A DNA stretch of 47,394 nucleotides. It comes from Cryobacterium sp. M96. Lineage in GTDB: Bacteria > Actinomycetota > Actinomycetes > Actinomycetales > Microbacteriaceae. The notes beneath the pieces are model-generated. The model was not told the DNA's origin, searched no databases, and saw only the letters and a list, made by a program, of their open reading frames with translations. The position numbers were made by a program, and so were the translations under genes. The number at the start of each line of letters is the position of its first letter. Position 1 is the stretch's first letter. The stretch lies in NCBI RefSeq assembly GCF_002929845.1, contig NZ_PJJS01000030.1:1-47394 (forward strand). Reading direction: 5' to 3'. Positions 1 to 8,950 of the stretch are shown in pieces.

Positions 1-64
1 GCCTCGGCGGCCACAAACCAGTGCTCCCCGGCCGGGATTAACCCACGGAAGCAGCAGGAGAGCC

Positions 65-89
65 AGAATCTCCGTCGAATTGGTTCGAC
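65..89 (-). repeat. Solo copy of a dispersed 25-bp repeat
   Basis: These 25 bases are an exact reverse complement of 34378-34402. Read on the minus strand the unit starts with a small hairpin, GTCGAA-CCAA-TTCGAC, followed by GGAGATTCT. Similarity extends a few bases beyond the match (GTGCCC lies just before it in both copies). The copy sits about 100 bases past the dnaE stop. Here the second inverted arm found at 34442-34462 is absent, so this is a half-element. The remaining sequence of 1-189 shows no gene I can support. Confidence 0.75.
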
Positions 90-189
90 ACCGGGCACTT
101 CGCGTCACGGGTGAGGAACAGCGTCCACGGCGTGCCGTCAGCTCTGACTTGCCGAGGGCGACACCAGCGGTCGGCCAGGACTCGCTCCT

Positions 190-3100
190 TTAGGTCAGGC
201 AGTTCGGCCCGAGCAGGCTCTTGAGCTCCCCGAACAGGTCGGCGCTGATCTTCACATGATGGGGCAGCTCGAACACTCGCGCCGTATGGCCCTTCACCAG
301 CTTGATCCGCACCTCGGAGCTGCCGATGTGGCGGGTGATGACTTCGCCCAGCGCCGTCACAGTGTCGGTCGTGGCCCGGGATTCTGCCAGCGTGACGGTC
401 AGCGTGCCGGTGTCCGAGGCCAAGCCGAGTTCGGGCGCGAAAATGCTGTACGCGTGCAGGTTCATGCCATCGTCGCGCAGGCTCACCCGGCCCCGCACGA
501 CCACGACCGAGTCGCTGACCAGGTCGGACGAGAACTCCTGATAGGCCTTGCCCATGAACATCACGGCGATCTCCCCACCGAAATCCTCGACCTGGATGAT
601 GCCGTATTGGTTGCCCGACTTCTTCGCGATCCGGTGCTGCACGCTGGTGATCAGCCCGGCGATGGTGACGGTGTCGGCATCCTGCGTCTGCTCCGATCCC
701 ACCAGGTCCACGATGGTCGTGCTGGCGTGCTTGGCCAGCGGGAGCTCTAGCCCGGCCAGCGGATGGTCGGAGACGTAGAGCCCGAGCATGTCGCGTTCGA
801 GCGCGAGCTTCTCCTTCTTGCTCCATTCGGGACGGTCGGGAACCTGCTCGCTCTCTTGCGGGTCGTCGAAGAGGCTGTCGAAGTCGAAGCCGACCATGCC
901 GTGCTGCTCGTCGCGCTTGATCTTGACGGCGGATTCGACCGCGGCTTCGTGGATCTCGAACATGGCCCGGCGGGTCGCGCCGAGCGAGTCGAATGCGCCG
1001 GCCTTGATCAAGGACTCGACCGTGCGCTTGTTCGCCACCGGGATCGGCACCTTGCGCAGGAAGTCGTGGAACGACTCGAACGCGCCCTTCTCGGTGCGGG
1101 CGGCGCGGATCGCGTCGACCACGTTGAATCCCACGTTGCGCACCGCGCCGAGCCCGAAACGGATGTCCGTGCCCACGGCCGCGAAGTACCCGATCGATTC
1201 ATTCACGTCGGGCGGCAGAACCTGGATGCCCATCCGGCGGCACTCGTTCAGGTACAGCGCGAGCTTGTCGCGGGAGTCGCCGACGCTGGTCAGCAGCGCG
1301 GCCATGTACTCGGCCGGGTACTTCGCCTTGAGGTACGCGGTCCAGTACGAGAGCACCCCGTAGGCAGCCGAGTGCGCCTTGTTGAAGGCGTAGTCGGAGA
1401 ACGGCAGCAAAATGTCCCAGACGGTTTTCACCGCCTCCATGGAGTAGCCGTTGGCGACCATGCCGCCGGAGAAGCCCTCGAACTGCTTGTCCAGCTCCGA
1501 CTTCTTCTTCTTGCCCATCGCGCGGCGCAGCAGATCGGCCTGGCCGAGAGAGAACCCGGCCAGCTTCTGCGCGATCGACATGACCTGCTCCTGGTACACG
1601 ATCAGGCCGTAGGTGGTGCCGATGACGTCGGCCAGCGCCTCCTCGAGCTCCGGGTGGATCGGGATGATCTCCTGCTGGCCGGTCTTCCGCAGCGCGTAGT
1701 TGGTGTGTGAGTTGGCACCCATGGGGCCGGGCCGGTACAGCGCGATGACGGCCGAGATGTCTTCGAAATTGTCGGGTTTCATCAGGCGAAGCAGCGATCG
1801 CATGGGCCCGCCGTCGAGTTGGAACACCCCGAGGGTATCGCCACGGGCGAGCAGTTCGTAGGCGGCCGGGTCTTCGAGCCCCAACTCTTCGAGTACGGGC
1901 CGGTGCCCGCGGTTCACGGCGATGTTGTCGAGGGTGTCGTCGATGATGGTGAGGTTGCGCAATCCCAGGAAGTCCATCTTGATCAGGCCGAGGGCCTCAG
2001 AGGCCGGGTAGTCGAATTGGGTGACGACCTGGCCATCCGCTTCACGCTTCATGATCGGGATGATGTCGATCAGCGGGTCGGAGCTCATGATCACCCCGGC
2101 GGCGTGCACGCCCCACTGACGCTTGAGGTTCTCCAGGCCGAGGGCGGTGTCGAAGACGGTGCGGGCCTCGGGGTCGGACTCGATCACGGCGCGGAAATCG
2201 GCGGCCTCGCGGTAGCGCGCGTGGTCCTTGTCGAACATGCCGGTCAGGGGCACGTCCTTGCCCATGATCGCCGGCGGCATGGCCTTGGTGAGCTTGTCCC
2301 CCATACCGAAGGGGAAGCCGAGCACCCGGGACGCATCCTTGAGGGCCTGCTTGGCCTTGATCGTGCCGTAGGTGACGATCTGGGCGACGCGCTCCTCGCC
2401 GTACTTCTCGGTCACGTAGTGGATGACCTCGCCGCGGCGACGCTCGTCGAAGTCCACGTCGAAGTCGGGCATGGAGACGCGGTCAGGGTTCAGGAACCGC
2501 TCGAAGATCAGCCCGTGCACGAGCGGGTCCAGGTCGGTGATGCCCATGGCGTAGGCGACCATCGAACCGGCGCCCGACCCACGGCCGGGACCTACCCGGA
2601 TGCCCTGCTGTCTGGCCCACATAATGAAGTCGGCCACGACGAGGAAGTAGCCGGGGAAGCCCATCTGGATGATGATGCCGATCTCATAGTCGGCTCGTTT
2701 GCGCACATCGTCCGGGATGCCGTTCGGGTAGCGCTTGGCCAGCCCGATCTCGTTCTCCTTGACGAACCAGCTCTCCTCGTTCTCCCCCTCCGGGCAGGGG
2801 AACCGGGGCATGTAGTTGGCCTTGGTGTTGAACTCCACCTGGCAGCGTTCGGCGATCAGCAGCGTGTTGTCGCAGGATTCCGGGTGCTCGCGGAAGAGAT
2901 GCCGCATCTGCGCTGCGGTCTTCAGGTAGAACTCGTTCGAGTCGAACTTGAAGCGGTTCGGGTCGTCGAGGGTCGAGGCCGACTGCACGCAGAGCAGGGC
3001 CGCATGGGCGGTCGCGTCGTGGGCGTGGGTGTAGTGCAGATCGTTGCTGGCCACGAGCGGCAGTTTGAGTTCGCCGGCGAGTTTGAGCAGGTCGGTCATG

Positions 3101-3729
3101 GTGCGGCGCTCGATGTCGATGCCGTGGTCCATGATCTCGCAGAAGAAGTTCTCCTTGCCGAAGATGTCCTGGAATTCCCCGGCCGCCTTCTTCGCCTCGT
3201 CGTACTGGCCGAGGCGCAGGCGGGTCTGCACTTCGCCGCCCACGCACCCGGTCGTGCCGATCAACCCGCCCGAGAACTCGGCGAGCAGTTCCCGGTCCAT
3301 CCGGGGCTTGAAGTAGTACCCCTCCAGGCTGGCCTTGGACGACAGCCGGAACAGGTTGTGCATACCGGCCGTAGTCTCCGAGAGCAGCGTCATGTGCGTG
3401 TACGAACCGGCGCCACCGACGTCGTCACGGTTCTGACCGCTGGTTCCCCAGCGCACCCGGGTCTTGTCTCGCCGGTTGGTTCCGGGGGTGATGTACGCCT
3501 CGGTGCCGATGATCGGCTTGATGCCGGCCTCCGTCGCGGTTCGCCAGAAATCGAACGCACCGAACACGTTGCCGTGGTCGGTGATGGCGACCGCCGGCAT
3601 CCCCTGCTCGATGGCCGCGTTGATCAGCGGTTTGACCCGCGCCGCGCCGTCGAGCATCGAGTACTCGCTATGCACGTGCAGGTGCACGAAGGAATCTGTC
3701 GATCCACCCGACTTATTCTGAGAGGACAA
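190..3729 (-). CDS. dnaE: DNA polymerase III subunit alpha (DnaE1 type)
   Basis: Replicative DNA polymerase, 1179 aa, the usual size for actinobacterial DnaE1. The N-terminal PHP domain begins with HLHVHSEYS near residues 17-25. The palm carries the catalytic motif PDFDVDF at about 421-427, preceded by the glycine-rich GPGRGSGAGS segment. A helix-hairpin-helix region follows, and an OB-fold lies in the last ~170 residues (ITSVQHRIAKKSG onward). The start is TTG at 3729, with GGAG about 7 bases upstream and the family-typical N-terminus just before the PHP histidines; the only close alternative is GTG at the valine before HLHVH. It is the first gene of a minus-strand run only in map order: rluD lies 35 bases upstream in transcription, so the two may be cotranscribed. 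Identity is secure. Confidence 0.97.
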   Translation of the reverse strand: MSSQNKSGGSTDSFVHLHVHSEYSMLDGAARVKPLINAAIEQGMPAVAITDHGNVFGAFDFWRTATEAGIKPIIGTEAYITPGTNRRDKTRVRWGTSGQNRDDVGGAGSYTHMTLLSETTAGMHNLFRLSSKASLEGYYFKPRMDRELLAEFSGGLIGTTGCVGGEVQTRLRLGQYDEAKKAAGEFQDIFGKENFFCEIMDHGIDIERRTMTDLLKLAGELKLPLVASNDLHYTHAHDATAHAALLCVQSASTLDDPNRFKFDSNEFYLKTAAQMRHLFREHPESCDNTLLIAERCQVEFNTKANYMPRFPCPEGENEESWFVKENEIGLAKRYPNGIPDDVRKRADYEIGIIIQMGFPGYFLVVADFIMWARQQGIRVGPGRGSGAGSMVAYAMGITDLDPLVHGLIFERFLNPDRVSMPDFDVDFDERRRGEVIHYVTEKYGEERVAQIVTYGTIKAKQALKDASRVLGFPFGMGDKLTKAMPPAIMGKDVPLTGMFDKDHARYREAADFRAVIESDPEARTVFDTALGLENLKRQWGVHAAGVIMSSDPLIDIIPIMKREADGQVVTQFDYPASEALGLIKMDFLGLRNLTIIDDTLDNIAVNRGHRPVLEELGLEDPAAYELLARGDTLGVFQLDGGPMRSLLRLMKPDNFEDISAVIALYRPGPMGANSHTNYALRKTGQQEIIPIHPELEEALADVIGTTYGLIVYQEQVMSIAQKLAGFSLGQADLLRRAMGKKKKSELDKQFEGFSGGMVANGYSMEAVKTVWDILLPFSDYAFNKAHSAAYGVLSYWTAYLKAKYPAEYMAALLTSVGDSRDKLALYLNECRRMGIQVLPPDVNESIGYFAAVGTDIRFGLGAVRNVGFNVVDAIRAARTEKGAFESFHDFLRKVPIPVANKRTVESLIKAGAFDSLGATRRAMFEIHEAAVESAVKIKRDEQHGMVGFDFDSLFDDPQESEQVPDRPEWSKKEKLALERDMLGLYVSDHPLAGLELPLAKHASTTIVDLVGSEQTQDADTVTIAGLITSVQHRIAKKSGNQYGIIQVEDFGGEIAVMFMGKAYQEFSSDLVSDSVVVVRGRVSLRDDGMNLHAYSIFAPELGLASDTGTLTVTLAESRATTDTVTALGEVITRHIGSSEVRIKLVKGHTARVFELPHHVKISADLFGELKSLLGPNCLT

Positions 3730-3764
3730 AACGGCTCCGAGGTGTTGTAATTAGGCGCTACGCG

Positions 3765-4685
3765 TCAGGCGTCGCGCAGCACGTCGAGGGCGTGCGCGAG
3801 GTCGGCCGGGTAGTCGGTGGTAAAGGTGACCCACTCCCGAGTGTCCGGGTGGTGGAACGCCAGCTGCTTGGCGTGCAGCCACTGGCGGGTCAGGCCGAGG
3901 CGCGCCGTGATCGAGGGATCCGCGCCGTACATGGCGTCACCCACGCACGGATGTCGCTGGGCGGCCATGTGCACCCGGATCTGATGTGTGCGCCCTGTCT
4001 CCAGGTGCACCTCCACCAGTGACGCCGAGGGGAAGGCCTCGAGCGTCTCGTAGTGCGTGACGGAATCCTTGCCGCCGGCGATGACCGCGAACTTCCAGTC
4101 CGACCGCGGGTGGCGCCCGATCGGCGCGTCGATCGTGCCCGTGCTCGGATCGGGGTGACCCTGAACGACGGAGTGGTAGATCTTCTCGACCTCGCGGTCG
4201 TGGAAGGCGCGCTTGAGCGCCGTGTACGCGGTCTCCGACTTGGCGACGACCATCAGACCGCTGGTACCCACGTCGAGGCGGTGCACGATCCCGGCCCGCT
4301 CGCTGGCCCCGGAGGTGGCGATGCGGTAGCCGGCCGCGGAGAGCGCGCCGACCACGGTGGGACCGGTCCAGCCCACACTCGGATGCGCGGCCACCCCGGA
4401 CGGCTTGTTGATGACCACGATGCTCTCGTCGTCGTGCACGATCGTGAGATCCGGCACTGGGATGGGCACGATCGCCAGGGCCTCCTTGGGCTGCCAGGAC
4501 ACCTCCAGCCACGCACCGCCGTGCAACCGGTCGGATTTACCGGCCACGACCCCGTCCAACGTGACTCCGCCGGCCTCGCAGACTTCGGCCGCGAAGCTGC
4601 GCGAGAAGCCGAAGAGCTTGGCGATGCCGGCGTCGACGCGGACTCCGGCGAGTCCGTCCGGAAGAGGAAGGGAGCGTGTTTCCAT
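3765..4685 (-). CDS. rluD: RluD/RluA-family 23S rRNA pseudouridine synthase
   Basis: This 306-aa protein isomerises uridines in RNA, most likely 23S rRNA. An S4-like RNA-binding region occupies residues 1-65 ([20 protein letters not shown]). The catalytic domain follows, with [12 protein letters not shown] at about 92-103 and HRLDVGTSG at 135-143, where Asp138 is the expected catalytic aspartate. [10 protein letters not shown] near residues 230-240 is the second family signature. ATG at 4685 is the start. The gene follows lspA by 8 bases on the same strand, the common lspA-rluD pairing, so they should share a transcript. The precise target uridine cannot be read from sequence; members of the RluA, RluC and RluD subgroups look alike. 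Confidence 0.93.
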   Translation of the reverse strand: METRSLPLPDGLAGVRVDAGIAKLFGFSRSFAAEVCEAGGVTLDGVVAGKSDRLHGGAWLEVSWQPKEALAIVPIPVPDLTIVHDDESIVVINKPSGVAAHPSVGWTGPTVVGALSAAGYRIATSGASERAGIVHRLDVGTSGLMVVAKSETAYTALKRAFHDREVEKIYHSVVQGHPDPSTGTIDAPIGRHPRSDWKFAVIAGGKDSVTHYETLEAFPSASLVEVHLETGRTHQIRVHMAAQRHPCVGDAMYGADPSITARLGLTRQWLHAKQLAFHHPDTREWVTFTTDYPADLAHALDVLRDA

Positions 4686-4693
4686 GGCGAGAA

Positions 4694-5251
4694 TCAGGAT
4701 GCTATCTGGGTGGGGGTGGATTCGGACGGGTCCGAGGCGTCGGTGCGGCGACCGTCAAGGCCGATTCCGCGAATGGTCAGATACATGAAGATGATCATGC
4801 TCGACACGATCGCCATGTCCGCCACGTTGTAGATGGCGGGGATCAGCCAGGGCGTGGAAATGAAGTCGATCACGTGACCGAGGCCGAAGGACGGCTCCCT
4901 CAGCAGCCGGTCGGTCAGGTTGCCGAGCACGCCGCCGAGCAGGAGCCCGAAGACGACAGACCAGGCCAAAGAGCGGATGCGCCCGGCGAACCAGACGATG
5001 AGCACCACCACGGCCACGGCGATGATCGAGAAGATCCACGTCATGCCGGCTGCCAGGGAAAAGGCAGCGCCCGGGTTCCGGACGAAGTGCATTTGCAGCA
5101 CGTCTCCCAGAACCCGGACGATGTCACCCTCGGTCAGTCTGCTGACGATGAGGTACTTACTGATTTGATCCAGAGCGTAAATCCCCAGGGCCACGACGGC
5201 CAGGAGGATCAACGCACCGGGGCGCTTCTTCGTTCGAACCTTAGGCGCCAA
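4694..5251 (-). CDS. lspA: Lipoprotein signal peptidase II
   Basis: LspA is an inner-membrane aspartyl protease that cleaves signal peptides of diacylglyceryl-modified prolipoproteins. At 185 aa it has four hydrophobic segments (about 13-33, 62-87, 93-112 and 140-160). The signature motifs are DQISK (28-32), NPGAAFS (59-65), GNLTDR (110-115) and YNVADM (141-146); Asp114 and Asp145 are the expected catalytic pair. The C-terminal 20 residues are polar and Ser/Thr-rich. The start is a TTG at 5251 that overlaps the divIVA stop by 11 bases; no strong ribosome site is seen, and a TTG 39 bases downstream is possible but would cut into the first membrane segment. Confidence 0.94.
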   Translation of the reverse strand: MAPKVRTKKRPGALILLAVVALGIYALDQISKYLIVSRLTEGDIVRVLGDVLQMHFVRNPGAAFSLAAGMTWIFSIIAVAVVVLIVWFAGRIRSLAWSVVFGLLLGGVLGNLTDRLLREPSFGLGHVIDFISTPWLIPAIYNVADMAIVSSMIIFMYLTIRGIGLDGRRTDASDPSESTPTQIAS

Positions 5252-5843
5252 AGCTCTGGAAGCTCGACTTCGAAGCGTTGCTCGACTCGACCGGCGACGT
5301 GGCGTCGAGGTCGCGCAGCTGGGTCTCGATGTAGCTCTTCAGCTTCTGGCGGTACTCGCGCTCGAAGGTGCGCAGATCGTCGATCTTGGTCTCGAGGACG
5401 GAGCGCTCCTGGTCGAGAATGCTGAGTTGCGCGCGCTGCTTGGCTTCGGCCTCGGCGACGAGACGGGCTGCGGTGGCGTGGCCTTCGGCGATAAGTGCAT
5501 CGCGCTTCTCGGCACCCTCCTTGACATGCTCCTCGTGCAGGCGACGAGCCAGCTGGAGAAGGTTAGTCGTGCCGGCGGTCTCGTCGATGGGCCCGGCGAC
5601 AACCGGTGCGGCCACGACGGCGGGAGCCACGACGGGCTCCGCGACGGCCTCGGGCGCCGGTGCGACCTCCGCTGCGCCGCCAGAGCTGACGCGAGCCTTG
5701 AGCTCCTCGTTTTCCGCAGTCAGTCGGCGAAGTTCAACGACGACCTCGTCGAGGAAGTCATCGACCTCGTCCTGATCGTATCCTTCGCGGAACTTAGTCG
5801 ACTGGAACCGCTTGTTGACTACATCTTCCGGAGTTAGCGCCAT
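5241..5843 (-). CDS. divIVA: DivIVA/Wag31 polar growth coiled-coil protein
   Basis: DivIVA marks curved membrane at poles and septa and, in actinobacteria, recruits cell-wall synthesis for tip growth. This 200-aa protein starts with the conserved lipid-binding head MALTPEDVVNKRF and the first coiled coil (DEVDDFLDEVVVELRRL, about 24-40). A Pro/Ala/Val-rich linker spans about 57-90, and a second long coiled coil covers about 95-180. The ATG at 5843 follows a purine-rich AAGGGTGGAAAG. It has its own candidate promoter just upstream and overlaps lspA at its 3' end. In mycobacteria Wag31 is a substrate of PASTA kinases; a kinase of that class lies at 27104-29053, but phosphorylation here is inference. 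Confidence 0.95.
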   Translation of the reverse strand: MALTPEDVVNKRFQSTKFREGYDQDEVDDFLDEVVVELRRLTAENEELKARVSSGGAAEVAPAPEAVAEPVVAPAVVAAPVVAGPIDETAGTTNLLQLARRLHEEHVKEGAEKRDALIAEGHATAARLVAEAEAKQRAQLSILDQERSVLETKIDDLRTFEREYRQKLKSYIETQLRDLDATSPVESSNASKSSFQSFGA

Positions 5844-5875
5844 GGCTTTCCACCCTTAAAACTCGAGTTGCGAAC

Positions 5876-5905
5876 ATTGTGTTTGCGTTCAACTAACGCT
5901 ATCAA
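5876..5905 (-). promoter_or_regulatory. Candidate divIVA promoter
   Basis: On the minus strand TTGATA (5900-5905) is followed after 18 bases by CACAAT (5876-5881), about 33 bases before the divIVA ATG. The spacer carries a small inverted repeat GCGTT-AGTTG-AACGC. The fit to a primary sigma promoter is fair only. The rest of the 144-base gap up to yggT shows no gene. Confidence 0.4.
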
Positions 5906-5987
5906 GGTCCGACGCGTAGTCAGACCGCGTCAGCCCGGCACGCCGTCGGACAAGAATACATGCCCAGTCCGGGGCGCGAGGTATCGG

Positions 5988-6284
5988 TCAGCGCATGAGC
6001 CCGGTGATCGACATGCCGACGATGACGCAGAGCATGGTGATGCTCCAGCCGAAGTCGAAGGCGATCGGGCCGACTCGAAGCGGCGGCAGGAGCCGGCGGA
6101 AGAACTTGATCGGCGGGTCGGTCAGGGAATAGGCCAACTCGATCACGACGAGCAGGGGGCCCTGCGGCCGCCAAGACCGGTTGACACTGCGTACGAGGTC
6201 GATGATGAACCGACCCCACATCACGAAGAAGTAGAGCAGGAGGGCGTAGTAGGCGATCGCACCGATCAGGCTGACGGCAAACAC
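5988..6284 (-). CDS. YggT family membrane protein
   Basis: Small integral membrane protein of 98 aa with two hydrophobic blocks, about residues 3-25 and 72-95, joined by a basic amphipathic stretch (SLTDPPIKFFRRLLPP) that is the YggT hallmark. It sits between sepF and divIVA, the standard place for this family in Gram-positive dcw clusters, and is thought to help division or envelope integrity; no biochemical function is established. The start is GTG at 6284, 8 bases after the sepF stop, so it is translated from the same message. Confidence 0.88.
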   Translation of the reverse strand: MFAVSLIGAIAYYALLLYFFVMWGRFIIDLVRSVNRSWRPQGPLLVVIELAYSLTDPPIKFFRRLLPPLRVGPIAFDFGWSITMLCVIVGMSITGLMR

Positions 6285-6292
6285 GGCGGTAA

Positions 6293-6859
6293 CTACGACT
6301 GCGCGAAGAAGGACGCCTCGGCATCGGAGTCCTCCGCGGCATTGTCGCCGGACACGACAACGTGGGACGGGGAAAGCAGGAAGACCTTCGCCGTGACGCG
6401 CTCGATCTTCCCGTACAGACCCTGGGACAGACCGCTGGCGAAGTCGATCAGGCGGCGCGCATCGGCGTCGCTCATCTGAGACAGGTTGATGATGACCGGG
6501 ATTCCATCGCGGAAGGACTCCGCGATCACCTGAGCGTCCTTATACTGACGCGGGTGGACGGTGAGGATTTCATTCATGTCTGAGGCAGCCACATTCTTCG
6601 GAGCGGAGGTCTTGCGCAGCGGTGTCACCGATGCGCGACCGGCCGAGGCGGGTGCGCCGGCGGTGTGTGACGACGACGCGGACGACGCGGCGTGCGAGGA
6701 ATTCGGGGCGGAGTGGGGAGCAGCGGACTTCGATGCCGCAGCGCCGGTCGCCGTCGAGTGAGTGGCCGTCGATGCGGGCGCAGCAGTGGGCGCCTCGTAC
6801 TCGAGTTCCTCGTCTGCCAGACCCAGGTAAACCATGGTTTTCTTGAGCGGGTTGGACAT
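6293..6859 (-). CDS. sepF: SepF cell division protein (FtsZ membrane anchor)
   Basis: SepF bundles FtsZ and tethers it to the membrane; it is essential where FtsA is missing, as in actinobacteria. The 188-aa protein opens with a short amphipathic membrane-binding helix ([14 protein letters not shown]), then a low-complexity Ala/Ser/His linker from about 23 to 90, and then the compact SepF domain (about 94-175; [43 protein letters not shown]). ATG at 6859 is preceded by a strong GGAGGT 4 bases upstream. It follows yggS and precedes yggT on the same strand. No ftsA is present in the window, consistent with the SepF route. Confidence 0.95.
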   Translation of the reverse strand: MSNPLKKTMVYLGLADEELEYEAPTAAPASTATHSTATGAAASKSAAPHSAPNSSHAASSASSSHTAGAPASAGRASVTPLRKTSAPKNVAASDMNEILTVHPRQYKDAQVIAESFRDGIPVIINLSQMSDADARRLIDFASGLSQGLYGKIERVTAKVFLLSPSHVVVSGDNAAEDSDAEASFFAQS

Positions 6860-6894
6860 CTCGACCTCCGTGTTGGTGATTCTTCTTGTCCAGA

Positions 6895-7590
6895 TTAACC
6901 GGATACCGGGCGATTCCCGGTGATTGCTGTGCCAATTCGAAGGTGTGTCGCCCCTTCGATGATCGCCTCCGCGTAGTCCTGGGACATGCCCATGGACAAG
7001 GATTTCGCGTTCGGCGCGAACTGCTGAATCTGCTCGCTCAGTTCGCGAACCCGGGCGAAGGATGGGCGCGGTTCGGCACCGAGCGGGGCCACCGCCATCA
7101 GCCCGATCAGCCGCAGTCCGGCCGTGGAGAGCACGTGCTCGACGAGCTTGGGCAGCTCCCCCGGAGCGACTCCGCCGCGAGACGGGTCATCCGTGAGGTT
7201 CACCTGCACGAAGCAGTCGACGACCGAATCCTCCGACGCCAATGCATCGACCAGTGATGCTCGATCCACGGAGTGGATGACGTCGGCGTAGGCCCGCACC
7301 TGCCGGGCCTTCTTCCCCTGCACCTGGCCCACGAAATGCCAGGTGAGGTCGAGCTGGAGGAGCTCGGCGGCCTTGGCCTGGGCTTCCTGGTGGCGGCTTT
7401 CCCCGAAGTTGCGCACGCCGAGGGCGGCAAGTTCCTGGAGGAGCGAGACGGGCTGGAACTTGGTCACGACGATCGTGGTGAGCTCCGCCGGGTCGCGCCC
7501 GGCGGCGGCAGCCGCGGCGACGATCCCACCCTGAACGGCGGTCAACCGTTCCGCGAGGCCACCGGCCCCGGGCCTGACCGACTCACTCAT
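6895..7590 (-). CDS. YggS/PLPBP pyridoxal phosphate homeostasis protein
   Basis: This 231-aa protein is a single-domain alanine-racemase-like TIM barrel that binds pyridoxal phosphate and buffers B6 and amino-acid pools, with no known enzymatic reaction. The PLP lysine is Lys44 in [32 protein letters not shown] and the C-terminal [12 protein letters not shown] and RIGTAI motifs are all as in the family. ATG at 7590 is chosen because the frame upstream only mirrors ftsZ and the family begins here. It lies between ftsZ and sepF, its usual place, 34 bases after ftsZ. Confidence 0.93.
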   Translation of the reverse strand: MSESVRPGAGGLAERLTAVQGGIVAAAAAAGRDPAELTTIVVTKFQPVSLLQELAALGVRNFGESRHQEAQAKAAELLQLDLTWHFVGQVQGKKARQVRAYADVIHSVDRASLVDALASEDSVVDCFVQVNLTDDPSRGGVAPGELPKLVEHVLSTAGLRLIGLMAVAPLGAEPRPSFARVRELSEQIQQFAPNAKSLSMGMSQDYAEAIIEGATHLRIGTAITGNRPVSG

Positions 7591-7624
7591 CTGGTTGCCA
7601 TCGGCATTCTCGCTGCCTGCGGCA

Positions 7625-8809
7625 CTACTTGAGGAAGTCCGGGATGTCCAGGTCGTCCGGGTCTTCCTCGAAGGCCGGGTCGGCCACTGCCGCACCGGGC
7701 TCGACGCCGGACCAGACCGACGAGGCCGCGGCATCCGTGTAGGGAGCCGAGTCGGTCGCGCCGACCGCCGCAGCACCCGCCGTGCCCACGCCCGCGCCGA
7801 CCGCGACACCGGCGGCGACCAGGTCTGCGCGGCGCACCTCGACCGCCTTGGCACCGGGCTCACCGCCGTCGAATCCGGCAGCGATGACGGTAACCCGCAC
7901 CTCGTCACCCAGGGTGTCGTCGATGACGGCACCGAAGATGATGTTGGCTTCCGGGTGCACGGCTTCCTGCACGAGGCGAGCGGCGTCGTTGATCTCGAAA
8001 ATTCCGAGGTTGGAGCCACCCTGGATCGAGAGCAGCACGCCATGGGCGCCGTCGATCGAGGCCTCGAGCAGCGGGGACGCAACGGCGAGTTCGGCCGCCT
8101 TGATGGCTCGGTCCGCGCCGCGGGACGAGCCGATACCCATCAGCGCGGAGCCGGCACCCTGCATGACCGACTTGACGTCGGCGAAGTCGAGGTTGATCAG
8201 ACCGGGGGTGGTGATCAGGTCGGTGATGCCCTGCACGCCGGCCAGGAGCACCTGGTCAGCCGTGGCGAAGGCCTCGAGCATGCTGATTCCGCGGTCGCTG
8301 ATCTCCAGCAGGCGGTCGTTCGGCACGACGATGAGGGTGTCGACCTCGTTCTTGAGGGAGGCGACGCCGGCCTCGGCCTGAGCCTGGCGGCGCTTGCCCT
8401 CGAAGCCGAAGGGTTTGGTGACGACACCGATGGTGAGCGCGCCGATGGACTTGGCGATGCGGGCGACGACCGGCGCACCGCCGGTGCCCGTTCCACCACC
8501 CTCGCCGGCCGTGACGAAGACCATGTCCGCGCCGGCCAGAGCCTCTTCGATTTCTTCGGCGTGATCCTCGGCGGCGCGGCGGCCGACCTCAGGGTCGGCG
8601 CCGGCGCCCAGGCCGCGGGTGAGATCGCGGCCCACGTCGAGTTTGACGTCGGCGTCGCTCATCAACAGCGCCTGGGCATCCGTGTTGATGGCGATGAACT
8701 CGACTCCGCGGAGGCCGAGCTCGATCATGCGGTTGACGGCGTTGACACCGCCGCCACCGATTCCAACAACCTTGATGACTGCGAGGTAGTTCTGATTTGT
8801 TGTTGACAC
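7625..8809 (-). CDS. ftsZ: Cell division GTPase FtsZ
   Basis: FtsZ is the tubulin-like GTPase that forms the Z ring. The 394-aa protein has [13 protein letters not shown] near 13-25, the tubulin signature GGGTGTG at 104-110, the T7 loop NLDFADVK, a variable Ala/Gly/Val linker after about 320, and a C-terminal peptide ending [10 protein letters not shown] that should bind SepF and FtsW. The start is GTG at 8809 with GGAGG 7-8 bases upstream. The 141-base gap from ftsQ, with repeated AT-rich motifs, suggests a separate ftsZ promoter, which is common in actinobacteria. Confidence 0.98.
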   Translation of the reverse strand: MSTTNQNYLAVIKVVGIGGGGVNAVNRMIELGLRGVEFIAINTDAQALLMSDADVKLDVGRDLTRGLGAGADPEVGRRAAEDHAEEIEEALAGADMVFVTAGEGGGTGTGGAPVVARIAKSIGALTIGVVTKPFGFEGKRRQAQAEAGVASLKNEVDTLIVVPNDRLLEISDRGISMLEAFATADQVLLAGVQGITDLITTPGLINLDFADVKSVMQGAGSALMGIGSSRGADRAIKAAELAVASPLLEASIDGAHGVLLSIQGGSNLGIFEINDAARLVQEAVHPEANIIFGAVIDDTLGDEVRVTVIAAGFDGGEPGAKAVEVRRADLVAAGVAVGAGVGTAGAAAVGATDSAPYTDAAASSVWSGVEPGAAVADPAFEEDPDDLDIPDFLK

Positions 8810-8850
8810 GTCCGGCCTCCGGTGGAACCCTAAACCTCTTGTCGAAGTTT

Positions 8851-8892
8851 AAAGTTATGCTGAGTATGCAATTCCTGCTTAGAAAGTTATGC
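8851..8892 (-). promoter_or_regulatory. Direct repeats upstream of ftsZ
   Basis: The 10-mer GCATAACTTT (minus strand) occurs twice, at 8883-8892 and 8851-8860, a 32-base period, and the copy nearer ftsZ runs into TAAACTTCGAC. The area is markedly AT-rich against its surroundings and lies about 40-85 bases before the ftsZ GTG. It likely holds the ftsZ promoter or operator sites. I could not pick a single convincing -35/-10 pair. Confidence 0.4.
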
Positions 8893-8950
8893 GCCAGCCG
8901 AACAGGCTCGGGGAGGCGCGCCCGCGTGTCGCGAAGATCCAACCAAGATC

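Noticed and set aside
1..60. Possible gene end or start at the left edge
   Set aside because: Short readable frames exist (for example 12 codons ending TAA at 41 on the plus strand), but none has a recognisable motif or a start codon in the window.
1819..3750. A 643-codon open frame on the plus strand opposite dnaE
   Set aside because: It is antisense to a fully conserved gene, its residues are His/Val/Gly/Arg-rich as expected from reading high-GC codons backwards, and it shows no domain. Similar long frames opposite murD, murF, murE, ftsZ, pyc and ligD were rejected for the same reason.
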